Made by a program: the position numbers and the translations under genes. The notes beneath the pieces are model-generated. The model ran no database searches. It was not told the DNA's origin and was given only the letters and a program-made list of their open reading frames with translations. 64,000 bases of DNA from Colivivens sp964452915. GTDB lineage: Bacteria; Bacteroidota; Bacteroidia; Bacteroidales; Bacteroidaceae. Within the stretch, counting starts at the first letter, position 1. Every line of letters begins with the position of its first letter. Positions 10,566-18,956 of this stretch are shown here, piece after piece. The stretch is from positions 1 through 64,000 of the forward strand of contig CAYVNW010000009.1 in assembly GCA_964452915.1 (NCBI GenBank). Reading direction: 5' to 3'.

Positions 10566-11779
10566 GTGTTTTACAATCGTATTTGAACCTTTACTCTTCT
10601 TACAAAGACCGGCTCGTCGCATGCTCTCCTCAAATCATGAATGCGGTGAGAAATAATGCCATCGAATTGTTCGAGAGTAAGGGCTTCCCAAGCCGTAAAG
10701 TTGAGGAATATAAATATATTGATGTAGCTAAAGCTTTTGACGGACATTATGACTTCTTGCTTCCTAAGTCTGCCATAAGATCGAATGATAATCTTGTATC
10801 GGTAAATAATGAGACATTAATGTATGACTATTACTCTCGATGTGCGGATATTAATGATTCGATAACAGCTCTGAATACATCAATGGCAAATGAATGCCTG
10901 TGTATACATGTCGGCAAAAATGAGTCTGTTTCAAAACCAATAGAAATTTCTGATGTATTGAAATCGGCTGAGCCGACCATGGAACATAAGCGCATACTGA
11001 TAGTTCTCGACGAGGGCGCATCTGCTACCGTTATGTTCCATTATGTTGCACAAGACAGGGTAAAGTTTCTTACAACCCAGGTAGTGGAGGTGTTTGTAGG
11101 TGATAATGCACACCTTGACATGTACGAAATTGAGGAAACCCATACGTTATGCACAAGATTCAACAATGTTTATTTCAATGTCGGCAGATATGCGACAGTG
11201 AAGCATAATAATATCACTATTTTCAACGGCCTCACCCGTAATACAATAAGGGTAAGGTTGAATGGTGAGTATGGTGAAGTTGTCCTCAATGGATGTGCGA
11301 TGACAGATAAGCGGCAGATTGTTGATAATAATACACTGATAAGTCATGAACACCCTAATTGCACAAGCCATGAATTGTATAAATATGTGGTTGATGAACA
11401 ATCGGTCGGGGCTTTTGCCGGTAAGGTATATGTGGCAGAAGGTGCACAGAAGACAGTCAGCGATGAGGTGAATCAGAATATTTGCGCAAGCGATGAGGCC
11501 CGCATGTATACACAGCCGATGCTTGAAATTTACGCAGACGATGTCAAGTGCTCACATGGAAGCACAGTAGGTAAGCTGGACGATGCTGCTTTGTTCTATT
11601 TGCGTCAACGTGGAATTCCTTTGCCCGATGCCCGTATGTTATTAATTCAAGCCTTCATAAGCCAGGTTGTAAACATGATTCCACTCGATGCACTGCGTGA
11701 CCGCCTTGAGGACTTGGTTGAGAAACGCCTAAGAGGAGAACTCGACAAGTGTACAGGTTGCGCGTTGTGTCGCAAATAA
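10562..11779 (+). CDS. sufD: Fe-S assembly protein SufD
   Basis: The protein is about 405 residues and matches SufD: a helical N-terminus with FPSRKVEEYKYIDV, a central beta-helix, and the C-terminal motif KCSHGSTVGKLDDAALFYLRQ split over residues 325-345, then RGIPLPDARMLLIQAFI. The start is set at ATG 10562, which overlaps the sufC stop. A longer reading from TTG 10550 is less likely. The last residues, CTGCALCRK, put three Cys in a short tail. SufD supports iron entry and cluster formation in SufBC2D. The sequence HGSTVG keeps the conserved His of the family. Confidence 0.93.
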   Translation: MSVLQSYLNLYSSYKDRLVACSPQIMNAVRNNAIELFESKGFPSRKVEEYKYIDVAKAFDGHYDFLLPKSAIRSNDNLVSVNNETLMYDYYSRCADINDSITALNTSMANECLCIHVGKNESVSKPIEISDVLKSAEPTMEHKRILIVLDEGASATVMFHYVAQDRVKFLTTQVVEVFVGDNAHLDMYEIEETHTLCTRFNNVYFNVGRYATVKHNNITIFNGLTRNTIRVRLNGEYGEVVLNGCAMTDKRQIVDNNTLISHEHPNCTSHELYKYVVDEQSVGAFAGKVYVAEGAQKTVSDEVNQNICASDEARMYTQPMLEIYADDVKCSHGSTVGKLDDAALFYLRQRGIPLPDARMLLIQAFISQVVNMIPLDALRDRLEDLVEKRLRGELDKCTGCALCRK

Positions 11780-11792
11780 AATGATATAAACA

Positions 11793-12272
11793 ATGAAAGG
11801 CAATGCTATAATATTCTGTGCCGTCTTAGCTTGTTTCTGTTGTTGTAATCGCCAGCAACGTGATACTATGGCAATTCAGTTGCAGTCGGATGAGTCGACG
11901 CGTAACGAACTTATTGAGGCTGTAAACAAAGTGAATGCTGCGTGTCCTGTGAAAGCCAGTGATCATAACATACTTGAAGGCGCATCATTCAAAGACGGAA
12001 AATGGACTTACATGTATTCTGTCGTTGAAGACAGCATTATAACGTTTCAAAACGAGACAGTCAATAAAGCTGTTGAGGCGAATATGAAGAATGCAACTCG
12101 GGATAAGATTCTTAAGACCCCGTCAATGATAACCATGGTGGAGGCATTGATAAAAGTGAAGGCGGACCTTGTGTATCAGTTTAAGGGTGATAAGACAGGA
12201 ACGGTCATAACTGTTGCCTATACCTATCCTGAGCTTAGAGTCATGATGGATGTCGTAAGAAATCAAAAGTGA
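11793..12272 (+). CDS. small lipoprotein of unknown function inside the suf run
   Basis: The 159-residue protein has a short signal with a lipobox-like AVLAC (Cys14) and more Cys just after it (FCCC), so it is probably a lipoprotein. The mature part is soluble, with a mixed alpha/beta look (ELIEAVNKVNAACPVKAS, KWTYMYSVVEDSIITF). I do not recognise a named family. It lies 13 bases after sufD and 7 before sufS, and is therefore almost surely co-transcribed with cytosolic Fe-S assembly genes, which is odd for an exported protein. A role in Fe-S metabolism would be speculation from position only. Confidence 0.75.
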   Translation: MKGNAIIFCAVLACFCCCNRQQRDTMAIQLQSDESTRNELIEAVNKVNAACPVKASDHNILEGASFKDGKWTYMYSVVEDSIITFQNETVNKAVEANMKNATRDKILKTPSMITMVEALIKVKADLVYQFKGDKTGTVITVAYTYPELRVMMDVVRNQK

Positions 12273-12279
12273 AATTACT

Positions 12280-13491
12280 ATGGAATACGATATAAATAGG
12301 TTGCGGAATGACTTTCCCATACTCAAACGAATGGTATATGGCCGTCCGTTGGTCTACTTGGACAATGCCGCAACGACCCAAAAACCTCATCAGGTAGTAG
12401 ATGCTATTGTAGATGAATATTATAACGAAAATGCCAATGTGCATCGTGGCGTGCATTTCCTTTCTCAGCAAGCAACAGAGCTTCATGAGGAAGCGCGGGA
12501 GAGGGTCCGTAAGTTTATTAACGCACGTTCGGCCGGCGAAATAATATTTACTCGCGGAACGACAGAGTCAATTAACTTGCTCGCAACGTGCATGAGCAAA
12601 ACCGATCCGCGGCGTGAGGTCATTGTGTCGTCAATGGAACACCATTCGGACATTGTGCCGTGGCAGATAAACGGGTATACACTTCGTGTTATTCCAATGA
12701 CGGATGGAGGGGAACTGGACATCGAGGCTTACAAACGTCTGTTTACAAGTCAGACACAAGTGGTTTGTGTGGCTCAGGTGTCGAATGTTCTTGGAACAGT
12801 CAATCCGATTAAAGAGATCATCCGGATTGCTCATGAACATAATGTTCCTGTTTTGGTAGATGGTGCGCAATCGATTCCACACATAGCTGTAGACGTGCAA
12901 AATTTGGATTGCGATTTCTTTGCATTCAGTGCACATAAGATATATGGTCCGACAGGTGTGGGTGTGTTGTATGGCAAAGAAGAGTGGATGGAAAAGCTGC
13001 CGCCTTATCAAGGAGGCGGTGAAATGATAAAAAATGTGTCGTTTGAGCATACTACGTTTAACGAACTCCCTTATAAATTTGAGGCAGGTACTCCTGATTA
13101 TGTAGGTACGCACAGTTTGGCGGTGGCATTGGACTATGTGTCTCAAATAGGTATTGATAATATACACGAGTATGAACATTCTATTGCAAAATATGCCGTC
13201 GGGAGGTTGTCGTCTATCCACGACATTCATATTTATGGCATTGACGCAACGAAACATGACGACTTTGCAGGTCCGATAAGTTTCAATGTCGGTAATATAC
13301 ATCATCTTGATTTAGGAACCCTGCTCGACAGATTGGGAATTGCTGTGCGTACAGGACACCATTGCGCAGAACCACTGATGCACCGTCTTGGCATTGAAGG
13401 AACCGTAAGAGTCAGTTTCGCCTTATATAATAATAAGGATGAAGTTGATACTTTAGTGGATGGAATCGAACGTGTCAGAAAAATGTTTTAG
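12280..13491 (+). CDS. sufS: SufS-type cysteine desulfurase
   Basis: The 403-residue protein is a class-V aminotransferase-fold cysteine desulfurase of the SufS/CsdA type. It opens with the family's usual DFPILKRMVYGRPLVYLDNA region. The PLP-binding Lys is K220 in AHKIYGPTGVG, and the catalytic Cys is C362 in RTGHHCAEP, in the short active-site loop of SufS. His at ESSM-EHHSD (about 120) stacks on PLP. It takes sulfur from cysteine and passes it to SufBC2D. No SufE or SufU acceptor is seen in the window. Its TAG stop overlaps the stop of the convergent methyltransferase gene by three bases. Confidence 0.96.
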   Translation: MEYDINRLRNDFPILKRMVYGRPLVYLDNAATTQKPHQVVDAIVDEYYNENANVHRGVHFLSQQATELHEEARERVRKFINARSAGEIIFTRGTTESINLLATCMSKTDPRREVIVSSMEHHSDIVPWQINGYTLRVIPMTDGGELDIEAYKRLFTSQTQVVCVAQVSNVLGTVNPIKEIIRIAHEHNVPVLVDGAQSIPHIAVDVQNLDCDFFAFSAHKIYGPTGVGVLYGKEEWMEKLPPYQGGGEMIKNVSFEHTTFNELPYKFEAGTPDYVGTHSLAVALDYVSQIGIDNIHEYEHSIAKYAVGRLSSIHDIHIYGIDATKHDDFAGPISFNVGNIHHLDLGTLLDRLGIAVRTGHHCAEPLMHRLGIEGTVRVSFALYNNKDEVDTLVDGIERVRKMF

Positions 13492-14279
13492 GCTTTCAGC
13501 CGTTGCCTGACAGCTTCGTAAAGGAGTATAGATGCGCTTACAGACACGTTGAGAGAATCAAGTTTTCCTAACATTGGAATTCGTATGTGTTCGTCAGCCG
13601 CCTTACGCCATTTGTCAGTTAACCCTACAGATTCCGTACCCATAACTATTGCCGTTGCTCTTGTCATGTCTGTATCGTAGTACAACTTTGAGTCTTGCAG
13701 TTGGGCTGTCAGTATGCGTATGTTATGTAGCCGAAGCCAATTGATACACTCATCGCTCTCGCATGCAACACATTGTGTAGTGAATATGCCGCCTATACTG
13801 CTGCGTATGATATTTGGATTATATAAGTCTGTCAAAGGGTCACATATGATAACTGCGTCAGCACCTGCGGCATCAGCCGTACGAAGTACAGCTCCGAGAT
13901 TACCTGGTTTTTCAACACTCTCTAATATTATGACAAGCGGATTCTTGCTTAATATTAAGTCCGGCAGGTGTAAATATCTGGATTTTACTTCTGCAAGTAC
14001 GCCTTCCGTACCTTGTCGGTATGAGATTTTTTCATATATGTATTTTGATACAGGAATTAATGGAATGCTTTTATAGTTGGCCAAAAAGGATGTTTCTCCA
14101 CATATATCCTTGCAATAGAAAATGCATTCAATACTAAATCCTGAGTCCATGCAATTATGAATCTCACGCTGTCCTTCAACAACAAACAGTCCATGTTTAC
14201 GCCTTGCCGATGATTTCTGCTGAAGAACCGCCAACTGCTTAATCTTGGGGTTCTGCATACTGCTTATAAGTTCTTCCAT
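13488..14279 (-). CDS. SpoU/TrmH-family RNA 2'-O-methyltransferase
   Basis: The protein has 263 residues. An N-terminal substrate-binding part carries KHGLFVVEGQREI. The SPOUT catalytic domain follows with its three motifs: EKPGNLGAVLRTADAAGAD (from about 123), IVMGTESVGL (near 212) and IRIPMLGKLDSLNVSVSA (near 232). These form the knot that binds S-adenosylmethionine. Members methylate ribose in rRNA or tRNA; the exact target cannot be read from the sequence. The start ATG at 14277-14279 lies just downstream of a TATCTTTG-type promoter. The gene is convergent with sufS (stops overlap) and divergent from typA. Confidence 0.92.
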   Translation of the reverse strand: MEELISSMQNPKIKQLAVLQQKSSARRKHGLFVVEGQREIHNCMDSGFSIECIFYCKDICGETSFLANYKSIPLIPVSKYIYEKISYRQGTEGVLAEVKSRYLHLPDLILSKNPLVIILESVEKPGNLGAVLRTADAAGADAVIICDPLTDLYNPNIIRSSIGGIFTTQCVACESDECINWLRLHNIRILTAQLQDSKLYYDTDMTRATAIVMGTESVGLTDKWRKAADEHIRIPMLGKLDSLNVSVSASILLYEAVRQRLKA

Positions 14280-14308
14280 ACGCTATTTGTTAAAGTACTT
14301 TCGTCCTG

Positions 14309-14316
14309 CAAAGATA
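14309..14316 (-). promoter_or_regulatory. promoter -7 element for the RNA methyltransferase
   Basis: TATCTTTG on the minus strand (CAAAGATA on plus) fits the TAnnTTTG box and lies 30 bases upstream of the methyltransferase start. No clear TTTG box is seen 20 bases further upstream. Confidence 0.5.
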
Positions 14317-14366
14317 CAGAATTTCGCTCCCATAACATACTATAAAGCAAAAAACTATATTCAATC

Positions 14367-14398
14367 TTTCACTGCAAATAAACTTTTTAGTAACTTTG
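14367..14398 (+). promoter_or_regulatory. promoter of typA
   Basis: TTTC at 14367-14370, a 20-base spacer and TAACTTTG at 14391-14398 match the Bacteroidetes promoter pattern with one change in the upstream box. The typA ATG follows 33 bases later, which supports 14431 as the true start. Confidence 0.65.
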
Positions 14399-14430
14399 CA
14401 GTTGATTTTAAGGTAAAAAGGAAAAAGAAT

Positions 14431-16239
14431 ATGCAAGACATAAGGAATATTGCTATTATTGCACACGTGGACCATGGAAAAACAACTTTAGTTGACAAGA
14501 TGTTATTGGCAGGTCACCTGTTTCGTGATAATCAACAAACGGGTGAACTTATTCTTGACAATAATGAGTTGGAACGCGAACGTGGTATAACAATCCTTTC
14601 CAAAAACGTTTCAATACGTTATAAAGGTGTAAAGATAAATGTGATTGACACACCTGGACATAGTGACTTCGGTGGAGAGGTGGAACGTGTGTTGAACATG
14701 GCAGACGGATGTATCTTGTTGGTAGATGCATTTGAAGGACCAATGCCTCAAACTCGCTTCGTACTTCAAAAAGCATTGGAAATCGGCCTCAAGCCAATTG
14801 TCGTAGTCAACAAGGTCGACAAACCTAACTGCCGTCCGGAAGAAGTATATGAGATGGTATTCGATTTGATGTGTAGCCTGAATGCTACAGAGGACCAGCT
14901 TGACTTCCCTGTCGTGTATGGATCTGCTAAACAAGGCTGGATGAGCGAGGATTATCGTAAACCAACAAAGGACATTACATATCTGCTGGACAAGATCATT
15001 GAGGTCATTCCTGCACCACAATATCTGGAAGGAACACCTCAAATGCTGATAACCTCACTTGACTATTCCACTTACACAGGCCGTATTGCTGTCGGACGCG
15101 TACATCGCGGAACATTGCGCTCGGGACAGAATATCACGATTTGCCATCGCGACGGTTCGATGGAGAAAACAAAAATCAAGGAATTGCATACATTTGAAGG
15201 AATGGGTCATAAAGCCACAGACAGTGTGTCGAGTGGTGACATTTGCGCTGTCATTGGTTTGACAAATTTCGAAATAGGAGATACAATCTGTGATTACGAC
15301 AATCCAGAGCCACTGCCTACTATTTCGATTGACGAGCCTACAATGAGTATGCTTTTCACAATCAATAATTCTCCATTCTTTGGCAAGGAAGGTAAATTCT
15401 GCACGAGCCGCCATATTGGAGAGCGACTGCAACGTGAGTTGGAGAGAAATCTTGCGCTGCGCGTACAACAAAAAGAAGGTACGACGGATCAGTGGATTGT
15501 AAGCGGACGTGGTGTGCTTCACCTTAGTGTGCTGATAGAAACAATGCGACGTGAAGGATATGAGTTGCAAGTAGGTCAGCCGCAAGTCATATATAAAGAA
15601 ATTAATGGAGTGAAGTGTGAACCTATTGAGGAACTGACTATCAATGTGCCTCAAGAATTCGCAAGTAAGATGATTGATATGATAACACGTCGTAAAGGCG
15701 AAATGCTAACTATGGAAGCGCAAGACGACAGGGTGAACATTGAATTTGAGATCCCGTCGCGTGGAATCATCGGCTTACGTACGAATATTCTTACAGCCAG
15801 CCAGGGCGAAGCAATTATGGCACACCGTTTTAAAAACTACCAACCTTATAAAGGCGATATGGTGCGCCGTGTCAATGGTAGTATGATCGCAATGGAAGGT
15901 GGAGTGGCCTATGCATATGCAATCGACCACTTGCAGGATCGCGGTAAGTTCTTTATCTCACCTCAGGATGTGGTTTACGCAGGGCAAGTCGTTGGCGAGC
16001 ATGTCCATGAGAATGACCTTGTGGTTAATGTGACAAAAGCAAAACAACTTACTAATGTGCGTGCTTCAGGAACTGATGAGAAAGCACATATTATTCCGCC
16101 TGTTCAGCTTTCATTGGAAGAAGCTCTCGAATACATTAAAGAGGATGAATACGTAGAAGTTACCCCAAAGAGCATGCGAATTCGGAAGATAGTTCTTGAC
16201 CATCTTGAAAGAAAACGTATGGGCAAAAATGAGGCTTAA
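14431..16239 (+). CDS. typA: ribosome-associated GTPase TypA/BipA
   Basis: The 602-residue protein has the GTPase core with G1 AHVDHGKTT (11-19), the switch region ERGITI, G3 [16 protein letters not shown] and G4 NKVDK. An EF-G-like domain II and III and the BipA-specific C-terminal domain follow ([20 protein letters not shown] broken around 480-500). BipA binds the 70S/50S ribosome and supports assembly and translation under stress. The longer open frame from about 14245 would overlap the promoter, so ATG 14431 behind the AGGTAAAAAGGAAAAAG purine run is taken as the start. The length agrees with the family. Confidence 0.95.
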   Translation: MQDIRNIAIIAHVDHGKTTLVDKMLLAGHLFRDNQQTGELILDNNELERERGITILSKNVSIRYKGVKINVIDTPGHSDFGGEVERVLNMADGCILLVDAFEGPMPQTRFVLQKALEIGLKPIVVVNKVDKPNCRPEEVYEMVFDLMCSLNATEDQLDFPVVYGSAKQGWMSEDYRKPTKDITYLLDKIIEVIPAPQYLEGTPQMLITSLDYSTYTGRIAVGRVHRGTLRSGQNITICHRDGSMEKTKIKELHTFEGMGHKATDSVSSGDICAVIGLTNFEIGDTICDYDNPEPLPTISIDEPTMSMLFTINNSPFFGKEGKFCTSRHIGERLQRELERNLALRVQQKEGTTDQWIVSGRGVLHLSVLIETMRREGYELQVGQPQVIYKEINGVKCEPIEELTINVPQEFASKMIDMITRRKGEMLTMEAQDDRVNIEFEIPSRGIIGLRTNILTASQGEAIMAHRFKNYQPYKGDMVRRVNGSMIAMEGGVAYAYAIDHLQDRGKFFISPQDVVYAGQVVGEHVHENDLVVNVTKAKQLTNVRASGTDEKAHIIPPVQLSLEEALEYIKEDEYVEVTPKSMRIRKIVLDHLERKRMGKNEA

Positions 16240-16252
16240 GTCCACGATTTTT

Positions 16253-16276
16253 GCACACGGGACCTTGCTTGTGTGC
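16253..16276 (+). terminator. possible weak terminator after typA
   Basis: GCACAC (16253-16258) and GTGTGC (16271-16276) can pair around a 12-base loop, with T-rich and A-rich runs just outside (TTTTT before, AAAAAA after). The stem is short, so this is a weak, possibly bidirectional, terminator at best. Confidence 0.35.
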
Positions 16277-16328
16277 CTAAAAAAGTAAATAATTCGACTA
16301 ATAGGCTTATGGATTATAGATTATTTCT

Positions 16329-16336
16329 TAACTTTG
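16329..16336 (+). promoter_or_regulatory. promoter -7 element for acpP
   Basis: TAACTTTG at 16329-16336 fits TAnnTTTG and lies 60 bases before the acpP start. No good upstream TTTG box is present at the right distance. Confidence 0.5.
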
Positions 16337-16396
16337 CACCCGGAATTGGAAAATTACAAATAAACAGAATTCATTAACATTTTAAACACATTGATT

Positions 16397-16633
16397 ATGT
16401 CTGAAATTGAATCAAGAGTAAAAGCTATCATTGTTGATAAGCTTGGAGTAGACGAAGCTGAGGTTAAGCCTGAGGCAAGTTTCACAAATGACCTTGGTGC
16501 TGACTCTCTCGACACAGTAGAGCTCATCATGGAATTCGAAAAGGCTTTCGGCATTAGCATTCCTGACGACCAAGCAGAGAAAATCTCTACAGTTGGTGAC
16601 GCTATCAAGTATATCGAAGATAACGCAAAATAA
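16397..16633 (+). CDS. acpP: acyl carrier protein
   Basis: The 78-residue acidic protein is a typical ACP. The DSL motif is in [13 protein letters not shown], with the phosphopantetheine-bearing Ser at residue 37. Four helices are expected, with the [13 protein letters not shown] segment after the motif. ACP carries growing acyl chains as thioesters in fatty-acid synthesis. The start is ATG 16397; two codons upstream a TTG is also in frame but gives an unusual extension. fabF follows 92 bases later and rnc directly after it, the common acpP-fabF-rnc order. Confidence 0.97.
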   Translation: MSEIESRVKAIIVDKLGVDEAEVKPEASFTNDLGADSLDTVELIMEFEKAFGISIPDDQAEKISTVGDAIKYIEDNAK

Positions 16634-16725
16634 TTTTATTTAGAATTTACAACCATTTACTGGCTTCCATCCTGCGTTATTGTAGAGTGAAAGGAGTAAA
16701 TGGTTTTATTTTTTATAAAAAGGAT

Positions 16726-17991
16726 ATGGAATTAAAAAGAGTTGTTGTAACAGGCATTGGTGCTGTAACTCCATTAGGTCTGTCGGCAGAAGAGACTTGG
16801 GAAAACATGAAGAAAGGTGTTAGTGGATGTGGTCCGATAACACAGTTCGATGCATCCCAGTTTAAGACTCACTTCGCATGTGAGGTTAAGGGTTTTGACC
16901 CTGCTAAATATGGTATTGACAGAAAAGAAGCTCGCAAAATGGACCGTTACTCTATGTTGGCTCTCGCCGCTTCAAAAGAAGCTATAGAAGATGCCGGGCT
17001 TGATCTGGAAAACGAAGATAAAGATAATATCGGAGTTATACTTGGCGTTGGTATAGGTGGTATACATTCTTTTGAAGAAGAGGTTGCAAATTATGCTATA
17101 AACGGACCGACTCAAGGGCCTAAGTATAACCCTTTCTTCATCCCTAAGATGATTTCAAACATGGCGGCAGGTTTGGTTTCCATCAAATATGGTTTCCATG
17201 GTCCTAATTATGCAACAGCATCGGCTTGTGCTTCTTCAACACATGCTTTGGCTGATGCATTTAACCTTATCCGTCTTGGTAAGGCAAATATGATATTGTC
17301 GGGTGGTGCAGAGGCTGCAATCACAGCTTCAGGAATCGGTGGCTTTAATGCTTTGCATGCACTTTCTACCCGTAATGATGATCCGCAAGGAGCAAGTCGT
17401 CCATTTAGTGCAAGCCGTGACGGATTTGTCGCAGGTGAAGGCTCTGCTATTCTTATTCTTGAGGAACTTGAGCATGCGAAAGCACGTGGCGCAAAGATTT
17501 ACGCTGAAATGGCAGGTGCAGGAATGTCGGCTGATGCATATCACATAACAGCTTCTCATCCTGAAGGCTATGGAGCTATCCTGGTTATGAAGCGTGCATT
17601 GGAAGACGCTGAATTCACTCCTGAAAATATAGATTACATAAATGTTCACGGAACATCTACGCATGTTGGTGATATTTCAGAGGTTAAGGCTATAAAAGAG
17701 GTGTTTGGCGATGCTGCCTACAAACTCAATATCAGTTCTACCAAATCTATGACCGGACACCTTCTTGGTGCCGCTGGCGGAATTGAAGCAATGGCTACTG
17801 TATTGGCAGTAAAGAATGACATAGTTCCACCTACAATAAATCACGATCCAGAAGACAAGGACCCAGAGATTGATTATAATCTTAACTTTACGTTCAATAA
17901 AGCTCAGGAACGTACGGTTAATGCCGGTCTTAGCAATACATTCGGATTCGGTGGACATAACGCATGTGCAATTTTCAAAAAGTATAAGTAA
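16726..17991 (+). CDS. fabF: 3-oxoacyl-ACP synthase II FabF
   Basis: The 421-residue protein is a beta-ketoacyl-ACP synthase of the KAS II type. It starts KRVVVTGIGAVTPLG, carries the catalytic Cys168 in ATASACASSTHALADAF, the first active His in NVHGTSTHVGD (His308), and the second in STKSMTGHLLGAAGGIE, and closes with NTFGFGGHNA. It condenses malonyl-ACP with acyl-ACP to lengthen chains. ATG 16726 sits behind an AAAAAGGAT ribosome site; the open frame reaches further upstream, but that part is not conserved. The TAA stop directly abuts the TTG start of rnc. Confidence 0.96.
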   Translation: MELKRVVVTGIGAVTPLGLSAEETWENMKKGVSGCGPITQFDASQFKTHFACEVKGFDPAKYGIDRKEARKMDRYSMLALAASKEAIEDAGLDLENEDKDNIGVILGVGIGGIHSFEEEVANYAINGPTQGPKYNPFFIPKMISNMAAGLVSIKYGFHGPNYATASACASSTHALADAFNLIRLGKANMILSGGAEAAITASGIGGFNALHALSTRNDDPQGASRPFSASRDGFVAGEGSAILILEELEHAKARGAKIYAEMAGAGMSADAYHITASHPEGYGAILVMKRALEDAEFTPENIDYINVHGTSTHVGDISEVKAIKEVFGDAAYKLNISSTKSMTGHLLGAAGGIEAMATVLAVKNDIVPPTINHDPEDKDPEIDYNLNFTFNKAQERTVNAGLSNTFGFGGHNACAIFKKYK

Positions 17992-18795
17992 TTGGACAAC
18001 GTTGTCAGTAAACTAATTCTCAAATTAAGGCTCTTACCCCGTAAGGATAAAGGGCCTTATTTGCAATTGTACAATATCATGGGATTCTATCCGCATGATT
18101 TGACTCTTTATAAAGAAGCGTTGATACATAGGTCATACACTTCTGTCAATCGTGAATTACGACATATAAATAATGAAAGACTGGAATTCTTAGGCGATGC
18201 TGTCCTTGGAGCAGTAGTGGCTGATATCGTTTACGAACGGTACAAAAATAAGCAGGAAGGCTTTTTGACTACTTTACGCAGCAAGGTGGTGAAGCGTGAA
18301 ACCCTTAATGATCTTGCGGTAAACATAGGATTAGACAAACTGGTGTTTCATTCCGACCATATGGTGTATTCACATAATAATTATATGAATGGTAATGCTT
18401 TTGAAGCCTTTATAGGTGCGATTTACCTTGATAGGGGGTATAAATATTGTATGATGTTTATGAAAGAACGCATATTAAATAATTATATCAACTTAGAGAA
18501 ATTATCAAAGAGGGAGGAAAACTTCAAAAGCAAGATTATAGAATGGGCTCAACGGTATCAGTGTCAATTCGAGTTTACCGTCACTGATGAGCGCATGGAC
18601 AATAATAATACTCCTAAATTCTTTGCAGAAGTGAAGATAGAAGGAATTGTCTGTGGCAAGGGAACAGGTTTCACAAAAAAGGAAAGTCATCAGCGTGCTG
18701 CTCAGAGTGCATACAAAAAGGTGCGCAGTAATGTGAACTTCGTAAACAAAATAATGGCATGCAGGAATGAAAGACTGAAAGGCGTTGAGAATTAA
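17992..18795 (+). CDS. rnc: ribonuclease III
   Basis: The 267-residue protein has the RNase III signature NNERLEFLGDAVLGAVV at residues 60-76, the catalytic pocket Glu/Asp further on (NAFEAFIGAIYLDRG, about 134-148), and a C-terminal double-stranded RNA-binding domain from about 180 (FFAEVKIEGIVCGKGTGFTK then KESHQRAAQSAYKK). It cuts double-stranded RNA in rRNA and mRNA processing. The start is a TTG immediately after the fabF TAA. The next in-frame ATG (18079) would remove the first 29 residues, which hold part of the first helix, so TTG with translational coupling is the better reading. A strong terminator follows. Confidence 0.92.
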   Translation: MDNVVSKLILKLRLLPRKDKGPYLQLYNIMGFYPHDLTLYKEALIHRSYTSVNRELRHINNERLEFLGDAVLGAVVADIVYERYKNKQEGFLTTLRSKVVKRETLNDLAVNIGLDKLVFHSDHMVYSHNNYMNGNAFEAFIGAIYLDRGYKYCMMFMKERILNNYINLEKLSKREENFKSKIIEWAQRYQCQFEFTVTDERMDNNNTPKFFAEVKIEGIVCGKGTGFTKKESHQRAAQSAYKKVRSNVNFVNKIMACRNERLKGVEN

Positions 18796-18814
18796 TCTTT
18801 AAAGATTTATACAA

Positions 18815-18860
18815 ACCAAAGAGAGACAGCAAGTGTGTGAACGTGCTGTCTCTCTTTGGT
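18815..18860 (+). terminator. strong hairpin terminator after rnc
   Basis: A perfect 17-bp inverted repeat (ACCAAAGAGAGACAGCA at 18815-18831 and its complement at 18844-18860) encloses a 12-base loop 20 bases after the rnc stop. A T-rich stretch (ATATTTATTCC) follows. It ends the acpP-fabF-rnc unit. Confidence 0.8.
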
Positions 18861-18929
18861 ATATTTATTCCTTTTGACATTTCCTGTTAATAATTATATA
18901 TGAAGCACAATGGATTGTGAATTATTTTG

Positions 18930-18937
18930 TAACTTTG
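18930..18937 (+). promoter_or_regulatory. promoter -7 element for the GH3-like gene
   Basis: TAACTTTG at 18930-18937 lies 20 bases before the ATG at 18957, giving a very short leader. A matching upstream box is not clear. Confidence 0.5.
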
Positions 18938-18956
18938 CAAGATAATTGCAATTATT

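Noticed and set aside
14245..14430. 62-residue N-terminal extension of typA
   Set aside because: It covers the promoter and is not part of the conserved protein; ATG 14431 fits family length.
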